A DNA stretch of 64,000 nucleotides from Haliclona indistincta (GCA_964017065.1 OZ024783.1:7852391-7916390); one strand, 5' to 3'. Shown: positions 11,244 to 24,249, counted from the first letter of the stretch. The notes: a model not told the origin generated them from the letters alone. Made by a program: numbers and translations.

Positions 11244-14200
11244 TCATGATTGTAGTTGAAGAAATAGCTCAGTTCTGTGAAGATGTGACTACAATGACAA
11301 GACAGTATAGTTCTAAATTGTCTTACTTGATCTGATGAACTAGCACATGGGGTATTTAGTCGTTGCTTAAGGGACAATACTTCTTTTTCCAATTGGGCTA
11401 TCTTAGTCTTGTCTTCAATAACAGAGCTCACTGTAGTATCATTGGTAGTAAACACTTTCTCTCCCTTTGGATCTTGCCAAAGAGATACCATCTACAATGA
11501 AAAGCATTATGAACTTGGTTTTTCTCCCATGCAAGATGAAAATTACTGCACCATACCTTCGGTATAAAGGTCAATCCTACAACGGCGCTAGCAGCTAGCA
11601 CAAGATGCCCTGAACTCAAAACTAATGAGACATGGTTGCCTGGAAGCACAAGCGTAAGTATTAAACTTTCCATTACTGCAATGGTAGTGAAATAGACCAT
11701 TGCAACTATTTCTTTCGAGTCATTCACAACTTTAATGTTCACATTGCGAATTTTCAGAGCAAGTACCAATGCAGCTGTCTTTTTAAAAAACAATAACTCA
11801 TAATATACGAGACTTTTTAATTCTAGTACCTGTAGAACTGCTAAGTAAAGATACAATGTCAGTGACCAAAGTATAGATGGCAGTGGAAAGCATTTTACGA
11901 TCAAGGAAGTTTGTCGAATTCCGTCTTCCTGTTTGTTTTACAGATACATGGAAATTTTAATATAACATAAATTATTGTGCTTACATTTTGGTATTCTCCA
12001 ATTGGGCTAGTAAAGGCTCTTGGTATTGTGGCTGGTATTGAGAAGCCAATCACTAACAACACAACCACTATTGATACAACAATTGCTACGAATATACCAA
12101 GGTGCCAATCAGTTATATTCTGCATAAAATTAGTAATAATTATTACAAGGAGTGGTTGTTTTAATGCACATGCCTTCTTTTTTGGAGATGGATTATGAAA
12201 GATATAATAAATTCTCCACATTTTAGCCAAAATGGGACCAAATATCAAAGTATATCCGAAGCAGTACACTATAGTTACCATCTACATAATGAAGGTTGTT
12301 ATAATTATACTTATTAATGCACATGCATGTTGTGATATTTTTGATTACCTTGCAGAGAACATCGCACACGATGAGACTATTAGAAACAGGTATATTAATA
12401 TAAACTGAAGCATATATAAGTATAGCTCCTGCAAGAATGCAGTAATTGAGGTTAGGGCTTGTGAGACGAACAATCCTACAAAGAAAGACAGACCATAATA
12501 ATTATTATCATGCACATCCATAGCAATTTATAGATTGACCTTCTTTTTCTAAAAACGATGTTAAAAACCAAACAAATGATGCAAAAGATGATTCCTCCAA
12601 CTCCAACAGTGTACATACAAATCAGAACAGCAATATGAAACAAAACAATAACAGAGATAGCCGATCCATCAGGTGGTACTCCTTCTGTATAATTCAACAC
12701 AGCTTAATGAAATGGCAGAACACATTAGATAAGAAACATTGTATTTCTCATTGTGAAACATTGTGTGTCACAAGAAACATTGTGTGTCTAAGAAACATTG
12801 TGTGTCTAAGAAACAAGAAACATTGTGTGTCTAATGTTTCATTGAAACATTAGACACATTGTATTTCTCGCTGTCATACCGGGCCAAACTGTTGATTCAT
12901 TCTCTCCAGTTGCATAGCTGATTGACAGCAAGGGCATGCGGTTTAAATCAACTTCAGCAAAGATTTGAAGTTGTATTCGCGATGAGCCTATGAAATGTAA
13001 GCAAGAAATACAATCTCTAGTACGTACATGTATTTACTGCACACTAAGCTCACTATTTTTGTACTGCAGCAATCTAACAGTTTCCTGTTTTCGTATCCCT
13101 GAGGCAGTAAACATGACAGGACCCTATGACATGTATACAAGCATTGTTTTACACAAGTTTGCTATCACTGACCGACATTCCAGTGAAGTTAGTTTCACTG
13201 AGGGTGTGTCTAATGAGACAAGCTGTGCTGCTGTTACCATAACTGAACTCTTCCAGTGGAACAGGAGAAGGACCACAGTCCAATGTGTCATTGGTGTTGA
13301 TCATATTCATAGTTCTGTTCAGAGCAAGTGCTAACGTCCACACACTGTCGTATGCTAGTGTCTCCACAAATTGTCCTACACTCTGTGAGGAAATACATTA
13401 TGCAAGTTACTTTAACTTACCTGTAGACATGTTGTCATTAACAGGGTACTGCTGTATAACCAGAGCTCTCTCCAGTACAGATGCCAGCTCATCCTCTGTG
13501 CAGTTGACATCATTAGTTGACCTCCACCAATCCTCAGAGTACCAGCCATACAGTATCCAGGCATATTCAGGATATTTCCTTGATGATTTACTAGCCTATT
13601 ATGATTCCAATGTGGCAACTACATGTGTAATATAAAAATCTAATAAAGTATGCACCTCACACATAATTTGAATAGCCTTGTCTTCAAAACCGTTGATCAA
13701 ATTTATACGAGAATTGCCAAACTAGATAAAAATTACGTTGATTAAAATGAACAGTACGTATGTATTTCTTTCGTACAGATATGTTATCAATATCTTGGCT
13801 AGTACTGAATCTAGAAGGAGGCAGCACAGTAATGTTACTGGTAGAGAACTCTTGAATAACCGTTTTCTCGATCTGTGTGATAGAAATAACTCCATGCAGA
13901 GTGCAAAGTCTGTGCAATAATACATTGTCTGATATCATGTACCAAATAATAGTCTAGTACAATGTCATGATATTTACATAATAAGGAAGTGCAAATAACA
14001 ACCAACCTGTAGGAACGGACGCTCATTCTGTGTTAGTATCGATATCTGACTCCACCGAAAAGCTCTCACTAAAGCAACAAGTGCACGAACAAAATTATGA
14101 TCAGAAGGATACAGCACATAGTGTCCATTACTCATGGCTGCATTAGCAGAACTGCCAGATGGAGTATACGATATCTATTTAAATAGTAGTAATTTTTGTA

Positions 14201-14640
14201 AAAAAAATAAAGTTGTTTTTGATACTCACCAGTGGTAGTCCATACAATGATACTATGTCAGCAACAGGCTGAGTAGATACTGAACAGCCACAACCAATCA
14301 CACCGATGAGGGTTGGAGAGGGGAGCTGTACTTGAGTCAGGAACTCTCGCACTGCTGTTGGTCCATCACACTACGTATAATGCAATGAGCGTTTTTAAAT
14401 CTGTACACTACAGACCTTGTCATCAATGATCATCGAGAAATTTAATTCATAGCCATTCAAAAGTGATGGATCACTGTTTATCCGTTTCAAGGCTAGGTCA
14501 GAAGCTACTGGAGCTCCGCTGGTGTTGAATCGTGGCGAACTGGAGACCATCAACAGAATGGACAGATTATTCGATTCCGCTGTTTGAAGCCAAAGCAATA
14601 CTTCTGAAAAGAGAAGCCATGCAAAGGACGACGTCCACAT
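11244..14640 (-). CDS. GABA-B-like receptor C, intact, 17 exons
   Basis: The exons join to one open frame of 765 residues: 14416-14640, 14230-14370, 14007-14174, 13777-13872, 13656-13721, 13421-13595, 13173-13375, 13054-13123, 12880-12987, 12540-12684, 12349-12475, 12174-12281, 11985-12119, 11830-11928, 11557-11778, 11327-11491 and probably 11244-11288. A signal peptide occupies about residues 1-22 and the flytrap domain about 27-410. Residues aligning with the GABA-binding positions of animal GABA-B1 are Ser near 105-107 (GCSVST), Tyr 251 (GWYSEDWW) and Glu 295 (VETLAYD). Seven membrane segments follow from TM1 (about 425-460) to TM7 ending FIPK at 696, with no cysteine-rich domain. A coiled coil (KIAQLEKEVLSLKQRL) ends the protein; in GABA-B receptors such a coil pairs subunits. 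Intron 12 has a GC donor and intron 16 would be only 38 bp, so the last exon is least sure. Expected role: a surface receptor for GABA or a related amino acid, coupled to G proteins. Confidence 0.87.
12725..12880. repeat. Short tandem repeat and hairpin in intron 9 of C
   Basis: Several copies of an 18-19-bp unit, AAGAAACATTGTGTGTCT, are followed by a perfect 15-bp inverted pair, TGTGTCTAATGTTTC and its complement. The same array, with no change that I can see, is in intron 9 of receptor F (22295-22450), while G lacks it. It enlarges an intron that is otherwise about 70 bp. Confidence 0.75.
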
Positions 14641-14694
14641 CTTTGCGTATGCTGTACATGTATGTACGTAGCACTCGAGTGTTGTTACAGTACT

Positions 14695-14790
14695 TTAATA
14701 TTCACTGAGCGGGTGTGGGCGCGGCTCGCAATAAGCGTAAAGAGGTGGGGCTCGTTGCTAGCAGAATCGTTCACACTGTTAATTTCACAT
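14695..14790 (-). promoter_or_regulatory. Conserved GC-rich block upstream of receptor C
   Basis: The block contains GGTGTGGGCGCGGCTCGC and GTGGGGCTCGTTGCTAGC and lies 60-145 bp upstream of the C start codon, overlapping the 3' flank of relic D. It matches the blocks upstream of B, E and F. Probable proximal promoter by position and conservation only. Confidence 0.4.
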
Positions 14791-14860
14791 AAGCACAACA
14801 ATGGATCTATCTCTAACTAGGTCAGTTTGACTAACAGCTGTGATATATGAAATGTCTTTT

Positions 14861-15600
14861 TCATGATTGTAGTTGAAGAAATAGCTCAGTTCTGTGAAGA
14901 TGTGACTACAATGACAAGACAGCATGGTTCTAAATTGTCTTACTTGATCTGATGAACTAGCACATGGGGTATTCAGTCGTTGCTTAAGGGACAATACTTC
15001 TTTTTCCAATTGAGTTATCTTAGTCTTGTCTTCAATAACAGAGCTCACTGTAGTATCATTGGTAGTAAACACTTTCTCTCCCTTTGGATCTTGCCAAAGA
15101 GATACCATCTACAATGAAAAGCATTATGAAATTTTTTTCCCCAAAATTAATGCACCATATCTTCGGTATAAAGGTCAAACCTACAACGGCACTAGTAGCT
15201 AGCACAATATGCCCTGCACTCAAAACCAATGAGACATGGTTGCCTGGAAGCACAAGCGTAAGTATTAAACTTTCCAATACTGCAATGGTAGTGAAATAGA
15301 ACTATTTCTTTCGAGTCATTTACAACTTTAATGTTCACATCAGAGCAAGTACCAATGCAGCTGTCTGTTTAAAGATAATAACCCACGGACATTTTTTTCA
15401 TTTCTATTACCTGGAGAAATGCTAAGTAAAGATACAATGTCAGTTTCAAAGTATAGATGGCAGTGGATAGCATTTTACTATCAAGAAAGTTTGGCGATTG
15501 CCGTCTTCGTGGAAATCTTAACTTGTGCTTACATTTTAGTATTCTATAAAAATAACAAAGAGTCGTTTTTTTATGCACATGCCTTCCTTCTTGGAGATGG
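14861..15600 (-). pseudogene. Receptor relic D, last exons only
   Basis: Readable parts are exon 17 (14861-14905), exon 16 (14944-15108, open), a damaged exon 15 (about 15163-15360), exon 14 (about 15410-15485) and a scrap of exon 12 (about 15570-15600). The donor of exon 15 has changed from GT to AT (CCGAAG|ATATGG). An 8-bp loss near 15299 and an 11-bp loss near 15340 break its frame. There are no flytrap exons. It is the counterpart of the relic at 2885-4000 and lies 220 bp upstream of receptor C, so it supplies part of the C promoter region. Confidence 0.8.
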
Positions 15601-15679
15601 ATTATGAAATATATACATTTTTATGTGCTTATGTTGTTTATAAATTACATAATACGTAATTTATTTTCTCATTGCATAG

Positions 15680-15814
15680 ACCCTTCATGAGCATGGTGAG
15701 GCTTTGCATATAACACAAGATGCTATTGCTAAGTTGCTCAGCGCTGCAGAGACGATTTTGAGAGAAGGAATACCTCACCGACTCACATTGAAGCTACCCA
15801 TGATGACTGAATAA
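15680..15814 (+). other. Captured terminal exon of an unknown gene, copy 2
   Basis: After the acceptor TTTTCTCATTGCATAG the plus strand has 44 open codons and a TAA stop at 15812-15814. The peptide begins TLHEHGEALHITQDAIAKLL and ends LKLPMMTE. Composition and the clean acceptor-to-stop frame look like a real last exon, and a related frame is kept at 4047-4162. I do not recognise the family. It has no visible upstream exons here, and it lies antisense to the receptors between relic D and receptor E. Confidence 0.4.
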
Positions 15815-15991
15815 TAATATTATTTGTATTATAAAAATGTCACAAATGTTTTCTTTATAGTTTGTCATGCTATTTATAACAATTTTATGCGCAATGATAA
15901 TTTTTTCTGTGACAAAACCTTGTGCAATAATAATTATTATGTATGGTGAAAATTCATGTGTTAATTATTGTGTTTTAATGTTATGGTAATG

Positions 15992-18900
15992 TTACATGTA
16001 CAATCGTTGTGTAATAGAACAGTGACTTGATGACTTGTAAGCTTCATTATTCCTGCATTCAATCAGCTGATGAGTAATCACATTGTGCAATATTATGTAA
16101 CATACGTCATTTGATGAAACAGAGTTCTTTACTCGTTGTTTGAGGGACACTATCTCTTGTTCTAGTTGAACGATCTTGGTCTTCTCAAAATATGCAGTAA
16201 TTGATGGCGGTTGTTCTGTGTCTTCATTGGCGAACACTTTCTCTCCATGTGGATCTCTCCACAGAGATATCATCTAAATAACCAATAGGGCATGTATATT
16301 GATGAATTGTATTTGTACCTTTGGTATAAAAATTAGTCCAACAGCAGCACTGGCAGCCAAGAGAACATGTCCTAAGCTCAATGCTTCAGAAACGTTGTTG
16401 TAGTCTTGAAGTACCAGTCCGAGAAGAAAGCCTTCCACTATTGCAATAGTGGAGAAGTAGACAATCACCACTATTTCTTTTGCATCATTCACTGCTTTGA
16501 TCTTCACATTACGAATTTTCACAGCTAGCACAACTGCAGCTATCTGTTGAGCACAAAACAGCCAATATTGAAATCAGGTTTTGTCAATAATAAAAGGCGT
16601 GTAACAGCCTACATGCTGTTTTTCATGTACCTGAAGCATTCCTAAGTAGAGGTACAATATAAATGTCCAAATGATAGACAGTTGTGGATAGCAGTTAATA
16701 ATTAAAAATGTCTGCAAAATTCCTTGATCCTAAAAATTTTAAATTGGAAGAATTGCACTACTAATGTGCTTACATTTCGGGTGTCACGTGTTTCTCCATC
16801 TGGGCTGGTGAAAGCTCTTGGTATTATAGCTGGTATTGAGAATCCAATCACTAACAACACAACAACTATTGCTTGAACAATAGCTATGAATATTCCAAGA
16901 TGCCAATCAGTTATATTCTATAGAGAAACATCGTATTAGGTATAGACAGTGAGGATAGTATATGCCTTCTTTTTGGGAGTTGGGTTATGAAATATGTATT
17001 GAATTCTCCACATTTTAGCCAAAATAGTTCCAAATGCTAAACTATGTCCAAAGCAAGCAAAAATAGTTTCCAACTATAGGAAAACAAGTTTTCATATTTT
17101 TTCAGTAAAAAAGAGCAGAACCTTGCAGCAAACATCCCACACAGCTATACTATCAGAATATGGCATTCTGATGAATACAGATCCATATGTCAGTATACCA
17201 CCAGCTATGATAAAGTAGTTGAGGTTGGGGCTTGTGAGACGAACAATTCTACGTATAAATAATTAATATTTGGATTTCAGACATCATTGTTACCTTCTCT
17301 TTCTAAAAGCAATGTTGAATACTAGACAAGCAAAACAGAAGAGAATTCCTCCAACAGCAAAGGTGTACAGAGATGCCACAACAGCAACATGATAGACACT
17401 TATAACTGTGATAGTTGATCCATCAGGTGGTATACCATCTGTATTGAATAAATTTCAAACAGCATCATTAAAATTAATTTTCAGATGACTTACTGGGCCA
17501 TACGGTGAATTCATTTTCCTCTGCTGTGTAGTCAAATGACATTTTTTCCAAGTCAACATTCGCAAACTTTTGAAGCATTAATTGTGATGAGCCTGCATAG
17601 TTAATTACAATGAGTGTATTGTGTAGGCAGCTGCATGGACTAACTGTTTCTGTACTGTAGTAATCTAACTGTATCTTGTTTCCTTGCTCCTGAGCTATCA
17701 AAATGAACTGGTCCCTAAACAATACAAACAATTAAAAAGATTTCTATCGAAATCAAAAGGATGTAGGATGCTCAAATGGTAATACAATTGACTTGCTAAC
17801 AGACCATAGAGCCCAACATCAGTGGCTGCAGTGGGTAGTTACTGTTGACTGACACCTGACGTGCATTGAATTTAATTCAGCTCGGACAAAATATTGATCT
17901 TATCGTACAGCCGCTGATGTAGGGATCTATATGGTCGTGTTACCATTCCATGCTTGTTCCTTGTTGGTTTACATTGTGGATCAGTGGTAGATTTCACAAC
18001 CCTACATCCCTTTGATTTCGATAGAAGTCTTTTTAATTTTCTTGTCAGCCAGTGTCCTTTTTTTCAGTGAAGTGCAGATCAATATCATGCATGTACTGAG
18101 CCGTCTTTGTTTCCACCATTAATTTAGTTTTCCTGTTGTCGATGGCTTTTCTTTATTATTAATAATTTTAAACATGTAGCTAAATATTATTGTTATGCTG
18201 TACATAATCAGCTCGCCTACGAATGCATGCAGTGCGTACGAGCCCCGCCTACACTTGTTTGTAGACCTATACGGTGGTTATAGTTATCTGGCAAGCGCAG
18301 AATGGTCAAGACCTTACCGTTCTTTGAAGACTTCAGACAAAATGTGTTCTCCGTGTGCATTCGGCGCGGCGAGACTCAAGCTAGTGCTTGGTCACGCGCG
18401 TATTGCGCAATCACAACAATGGCGTCTAACACTTAATGGATCACAATCGAGAAATCACGGAATTTATATCGAAGTTTCGCTAAAAACAAAGTTCAAAAGG
18501 TACATGCAGAAAAAAAACGACTGTTGGTGTGTGTTTTGGTCTCGTCACTGCTCGCGTAAAGGCGCTATGCGCGCTGAAGAATGAAGAAAGAAAGCGGAAA
18601 GAAGAAAACGAAGATGACGAAACTCGATTTTCACCGTTTCCGGGGTTGGTCACTTCTCCTTGCCTTGCTACTGTAGGGTGGGCCAACGCCAGAGAGCAGA
18701 TCTAAGAGTCTTTGGACGTATAAAATTCATCACCAGACGAAATATCCTCAGCGTTTGAACGCTAATACATTGTATGGCAGCCGCCATCTTGTTTTTCCAT
18801 GCATCCCTCATAGGGGGGGGGGGGGGGGGGTAGTACCTTGCCTCCCTAAAATAAACCAAAGGAAATAATTATGGATACCAAAGTTATAGCAATAACTGTC

Positions 18901-20612
18901 GGTTTCCTTTGGGTGAGGTGGGCTGCAGAGCGGCACTCACCGACATTCCAGTGAAGTTAGTTCCACTGAGGGTGTGTCTGATGAGACAAGCTGTGCTGCT
19001 GTTACCATAACTGAACTCCTCCAGTGGAACAGGAATAGGACCACAGTCCAATGTGTCATTGGTGTTGATCATATTCATAGTTCTGTTTAGAGCAAATGCT
19101 AACGTCCACACACTGTCATATGCTAGTGTCTCCACAAATGGTCTTACTGCTAATTGTTCTACACTCTGTGAGGAAATACATTATGCAAGTTACTTTAACT
19201 TACCTGTAGACACATTGTCATTAACAGGGTACTGCTGTATAACCAGAGCTCTCTCCAGTACAGATGCCAGCTCATCCTCTGTGCAGTTGACATCATTAGT
19301 TGACCTCCACCAATCCTCAGAGTACCAGCCATACAGTATCCAGGCATAATCAGGATATCTCCTTGATGATTTACTAGCCTGTAGTATGTGATACACACTT
19401 TGCTAGCCCATTAATGTATGCTACAGCATTATACCTCACACATGAGTTGAATTGCCATGTCTTCAAAACAGTTTATCAAATTTACGTGAGAACTGTTAAC
19501 CTATATCGGTTATAATAAGATTAGTGCTGTAGAGATTTGCTTACATACAAGAATGTTATCGTGGAAATCTTGATTGGTGCTGATTCTAGAAGGAGGTAGC
19601 ACTGTGATGTTGGTTTCAGAGAACTCGTGAATAATCATGTGCTCGATCTAAAAGTATACATTATGCACTCAAGAAAGCATACAGCAGACTGGCAATGTTA
19701 TTCTTGTCCTCTATGTATACATACAGCACTCAATGAGTATTTAATGTTAATGACTGTACTGTAATTATAGTTGTACTACTATAATACTATTAAATTTTAG
19801 GTTAGTACATACAATGTCTATAGGAGTGATTGTGTATAAATAGTATTATTATTTTACTTGTGGAAATGGTTGTATATCTTGTGTTAGTATAGATATTTGA
19901 CTCCATCGAAATCTCTTCACCATAGCAACCAACGCACGAACAAGGTTATCATCTGAAGGATACAGCTTGAAGTGTCCATTGTTCACTACACCGTCAACAC
20001 GCCTGTCACTGGATGGTGTGTAAGAGAGCTGTATGGGATGAAAAGACCGCACTGATGTACACAAAAAAATTCCAGCCTCTCTTAATTATGTATGATTACT
20101 GCATGATGTCAATGTATACAAGTCGCACTGTTACGAACATGAAACCTAAGGTTGTATTGCAAATGGTGCGTTGTATGACATGTGGCTTGTCTTACTCACC
20201 AGTGGTAGTCCATACAATGATACTATGTCAGCAACAGGCTGAGTAGATACTGAACAGCCACAACCAATCACACCAATGAAGGTTGGAGAGGGGAGCTGTA
20301 TTTGAGTCAGGAACTCTCGCACTGCTGTTGGTCCATCACACTATGATGTACCACAACAATGAGCGTTTAAATCTGAATGCTACAAACCTTGTCATCGATG
20401 ATCATCGAAAAATTTAATTCATAGCCATTCAAAAGTGATGGATCACTGTTTATCCGTTTCAAGGCTAGGTCCGAAGTTACCGCAGCTCCGCTGGTGTTGA
20501 ATCGTGCCGAATTGGAAACCAGCAACAAAATGGACAGATTATTCGATTCCGTGGTTTGAAAGCAAAGAAATAATTCTGAAAAGAGAATCCATGTAAAGGA
20601 CGTCGTCCACAT
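15992..20612 (-). CDS. GABA-B-like receptor E, intact mosaic copy
   Basis: Sixteen exons read open and in phase: 20388-20612, 20200-20340, 19858-20028, 19549-19647, 19435-19500, 19204-19378, 18941-19158, 17645-17714, 17494-17592, 17294-17438, 17122-17248, 16966-17073, 16774-16917, 16631-16729, 16319-16543 and 16106-16273. They give about 760 residues before an uncertain C-terminal end; read-through stops at 15992. The flytrap half (exons 1-7) resembles C/F and keeps GWYSEDWW and VETLAYD. Exons 8-16 resemble I/K, for example QDYNNVSEALS in the TM6-TM7 loop and MISLWRDPHGEKVF at the tail. Intron 7, where the two halves meet, holds a 1.1-kb transposon. The exon 12 donor is GC. E is the intact sister of disrupted receptor B. 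A coiled coil with KIVQLEQEIVSLKQRV suggests dimer pairing. Confidence 0.85.
17725..18845. mobile_element. Composite fold-back transposon in intron 7 of E
   Basis: It starts near the string TTTCTATCGAAATCAAAAGG and ends after GCCATCTTG and GCATCCCTCA. The first 350 bp fold back on themselves. A run of 18 G (18813-18830) sits at the right end, where the B copy has only five or six. It is the same insertion as 6073-7740 but lacks the nested TTAA element. No transposase frame is visible. Confidence 0.65.
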
Positions 20613-20654
20613 CTTTGCGTATACATGTAGCACTCAAGTTTCGTTATCTAACTT

Positions 20655-20735
20655 GTGCACTGAGCGCGTGTGGGCGCGGCTCGCGATAATCGTAAAGGGG
20701 TGGGGCTCGCTGCTAGCAAAAACATTAATTTTACA
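20655..20735 (-). promoter_or_regulatory. Conserved GC-rich block upstream of receptor E
   Basis: GAGCGCGTGTGGGCGCGG and GGTGGGGCTCGCTGCTAGC lie 50-120 bp upstream of the E start codon and match the blocks before B, C and F. The gap to the stop of receptor F is only about 200 bp, so this is likely the whole promoter space. Confidence 0.4.
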
Positions 20736-20813
20736 TAAGCACTACAATAGATCTATATCTAACTAGGTCAGTTTGACTGACAGCTGTGATATAGGATACT
20801 TGAAATGTCTTTT

Positions 20814-23800
20814 TCATGGAGAAATAGCTGATACATTCTCAGTTCTGTGTAGATGTGAATACTAAGATAAAATGACAAGTATAGTTCTAAATTGTCTCAC
20901 ATGATCTGATGAACGAGCACATGGGCTATTTATTTGTCGTTTAAGGGACAATATTTCTTTCTCCAATTGGGCTATCTTAGTCTTGTCTTCAATAACAGAG
21001 CTCACTGTAGTATCATTGGTAGTAAACACTTTCTCTCCCTTTGGATCTTGCCAAAGAGATACCATCTACAATGAAAAGCATTATGAACTTGATTTTTCTT
21101 CCATGCATGATGAAAATTAATGCACCACACCTTCGGTATAAAGGTCAATCCTACAATGGCACTAGCAGCTAGCACAAGATGCCCTGAACTCAAAACTAAT
21201 GAGACATGGTTGCCTGGAAGCACAAGCGTAAGTATTAAACTTTCCATTACTGCAATGGTAGTGAAATAGACCATTGCAACTATTTCTTTCGAGTCATTCA
21301 CAACTTTAATGTTCACATTGCGAATTTTCAGAGCAAGTACCAATGCAGCTGTCTGTTTAAAAAATAATAATTCATATACGAGATTTTTCATTCTAGTACC
21401 TGTAGAACTGCTAAGTAAAGATACAATGTCAGTGTCCAAAGTATAGATGGCAGTGGAAAGCATTTTACGATCAGGGAAGTTTGTCGAATTCCGTCTTCCT
21501 GTTTGTTTTACAGATACATGGAAATTTTAATATAACATAAATCATTGTGCTTACATTTTGGTATTCTCCAATTGGGCTGGTGAAGGCTCTTGGTATTGTG
21601 GCTGGTATTGAGAAGCCAATCACTAACAACACAACCACTATTGATACAACAATAGCTACGAATATACCAAGGTGCCAATCAGTTATATTCTGCATAAAAT
21701 TAGTAATAATTATTACAAGGAGTGGTTGTTTTAATGCACATGCCTTCTTTTTTGGAGATGGATTATGAAAGATATAATAAATTCTCCACATTTTAGCCAA
21801 AATAGGACCAAATATCAAAGTATATCCGAAGCAGTACACAATAGTTACCAACTACATCATGAAGGTTGTTATAATTATACTTATTAATGCACATGCATGT
21901 TGTGATATTTTTGATGACCTTGCAGAGAACATCACACACGATGAGACTATTAGAAACAGGTATATTAATATAAACTGAAGCATATATAAGTATAGCTCCT
22001 GCAAGAATGCAGTAGTTGAGGTTAGGGCTTGTGAGACGAACAATCCTACAAAGAAAGACAGACCATAATAATTATTATCATGCACATCCATAGCAATTTA
22101 TAGATTGACCTTCTTTTTCTAAAAACGATGTTAAAAACCAAACAAATGATGCAAAAGATGATTCCTCCAACTCCAACAGTGTACATACAAATCAGAACAG
22201 CAATATGAAACAAAACAATAACAGAGATAGCCGATCCATCAGGTGGTACTCCTTCTGTATAATTCAACACAGCTTAATGAAATGGCAGAACACATTAGAT
22301 AAGAAACATTGTATTTCTCATTGTGAAACATTGTGTGTCACAAGAAACATTGTGTGTCTAAGAAACATTGTGTGTCTAAGAAACAAGAAACATTGTGTGT
22401 CTAATGTTTCATTGAAACATTAGACACATTGTATTTCTCGCTGTCATACCGGGCCAAACTGTTGATTCATTCTCTCCAGTTGCATAGCTGATTGACAGCA
22501 AGGGCATGCGGTTTAAATCAACTTCAGCAAAGATTTGAAGTTGTATTCGCGATGAGCCTATAAAATGTAAGCACGAAATACAATCTCTAGTACGTACATG
22601 TATTTACTGCACACTAAGCTCACTATTTCTGTACTGCAGCAATCTAACAGTTTCCTGTTTTCGTATCCCTGAGGCAGTAAACATGACAGGACCCTATGAC
22701 ATGTATACAAGCATTGTTTTACACAAGTTTGCTATCACTGACCGACATTCCAGTGAAGTTAGTTTCACTGAGGGTGTGTCTAATGAGACAAGCTGTGCTG
22801 CTGTTACCATAACTGAACTCCTCCAGTGGAACAGGAGAAGGACCACAGTCCAATGTGTCATTGGTGTTGATCATATTCATAGTTCTGTTCAGAGCAAGTG
22901 CTAACGTCCACACACTGTCATATGCTAGTGTCTCCACAAATTGTTCTACACTCTGTGAGGAAATACATTATGCTAGTTACTTTAACTTACCTGTAGACAT
23001 GTTGTCATTAATAGGGTACTGCTGTATAACCAAAGCTCTCTCCAGTACAGATGCCAGCTCATCCTCTGTGCAGTTGACATCATTAGTTGACCTCCACCAA
23101 TCCTCAGAGTACCATCCATACAGTATCCAGGTATAATCAGGATATTTCCTTGATGATTTACTAGCCTATTATGATTCCAATGTGGCAACTAATATAAAAA
23201 TCTAATAAAGTATGCACCTCACACATAATTTGAATAGCCTTGTCTTCAAAACCGTTGATCAAATTTATACGAGAATTGCCAAACTAGATAAAAATTACGT
23301 TGATTAAAATGAACAGTACGTATGTATTTCTTTCGTACAGATATGTTATCAATATCTTGGCTATTACTGAATCTAGAAGGAGGCAGCACTGTAATGTTAC
23401 TGGTAGAGAACTCTTGAATAACCGTTTTCTCGATCTGTGTGATAGAAATAACTCCAGAGTGCAAAGTCTGTGCAATAATACATTGTCTGATATCATGTAC
23501 CAAATAATAGTCTAGTACAATGGCATGATATTTACATAATAAGGAAGTGCAAATAACAACCAACCTGTAGGAACGGACGCTCATTCTGTGTTAGTATCGA
23601 TATCTGACTCCACCGAAAAGCTCTCACTAAAGCAACAAGTGCACGAACAAAATTATGATCAGAAGGATACAGCACATAGTGTCCATTACTCATGGCTGCA
23701 TCAGCAGAACTGCCAGATGGAGTATACGATATCTATTTAAATAGTAGTAATTTTGTAAAAAAAAAAGTAGTTTTTGATACTCACCAGTGGTAGTCCATAC

Positions 23801-24195
23801 AATGATACTATGTCAGCAACAGGCTGAGTAGATACTGAACAGCCACAACCAATCACACCAATGAGGGTTGGAGAGGGGAGCTGTATCTGAGTCAGGAACT
23901 CTCGCACTGCTGTTGGTCCATCACACTACGTATAATGCAATGAGCGTTTTTAAATCTGTACACTACAGACCTTGTCATCAATGATCATCGAAAAATTTAA
24001 TTCATAGCCATTCAAAAGTGATGGATCACTGTTTATCCGTTTCAAGGCTAGGTCAGAAGCTACTGGAGCTCCGCTGGTGTTGAATCGTGGCGAACTGGAG
24101 ACCATCAACAAAATGGACAGATTATTTGATTCCGCTGTTTGAAACCAAAGCAATACTTCTGAAAAGAGAAGCCATGCAAAGGACGACGTCCACAT
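20814..24195 (-). CDS. GABA-B-like receptor F, intact, 17 exons
   Basis: The exons are 23971-24195, 23785-23925, 23565-23732, 23339-23434, 23218-23283, 22991-23165, 22743-22945, 22624-22693, 22450-22557, 22110-22254, 21919-22045, 21744-21851, 21555-21689, 21400-21498, 21131-21352, 20901-21065 and probably 20814-20861. They give about 766 residues. Domains are as in receptor C: signal peptide, flytrap with GCSVST, GWYSEDWW and VETLAYD, seven membrane segments ending FIPK, and coiled coil KIAQLEKEILSLKRQI. From exon 9 to exon 13, introns included, it is almost identical to C at a constant offset of 9570 bp, which points to very recent duplication or gene conversion. Intron 12 has a GC donor. 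Confidence 0.87.
22295..22450. repeat. Short tandem repeat and hairpin in intron 9 of F
   Basis: Same AAGAAACATTGTGTGTCT array and 15-bp hairpin as at 12725-12880, with no difference that I can see over this stretch. Its absence from receptor G and identity in C and F mark C and F as the most recently exchanged pair. Confidence 0.75.
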
Positions 24196-24249
24196 CTTTG
24201 CGTATGCTGTACATGTATGTACGTAGCACTCGAGTGTTGTTACAGTAAT

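Noticed and set aside
11977..12198. Plus-strand frame MLTFWYSPIGLVKALGIVAG, repeated at 21547, 25139 and 28719
   Set aside because: Antisense shadow of exon 13 (TM4), without its own start context or conservation beyond the receptor exon.
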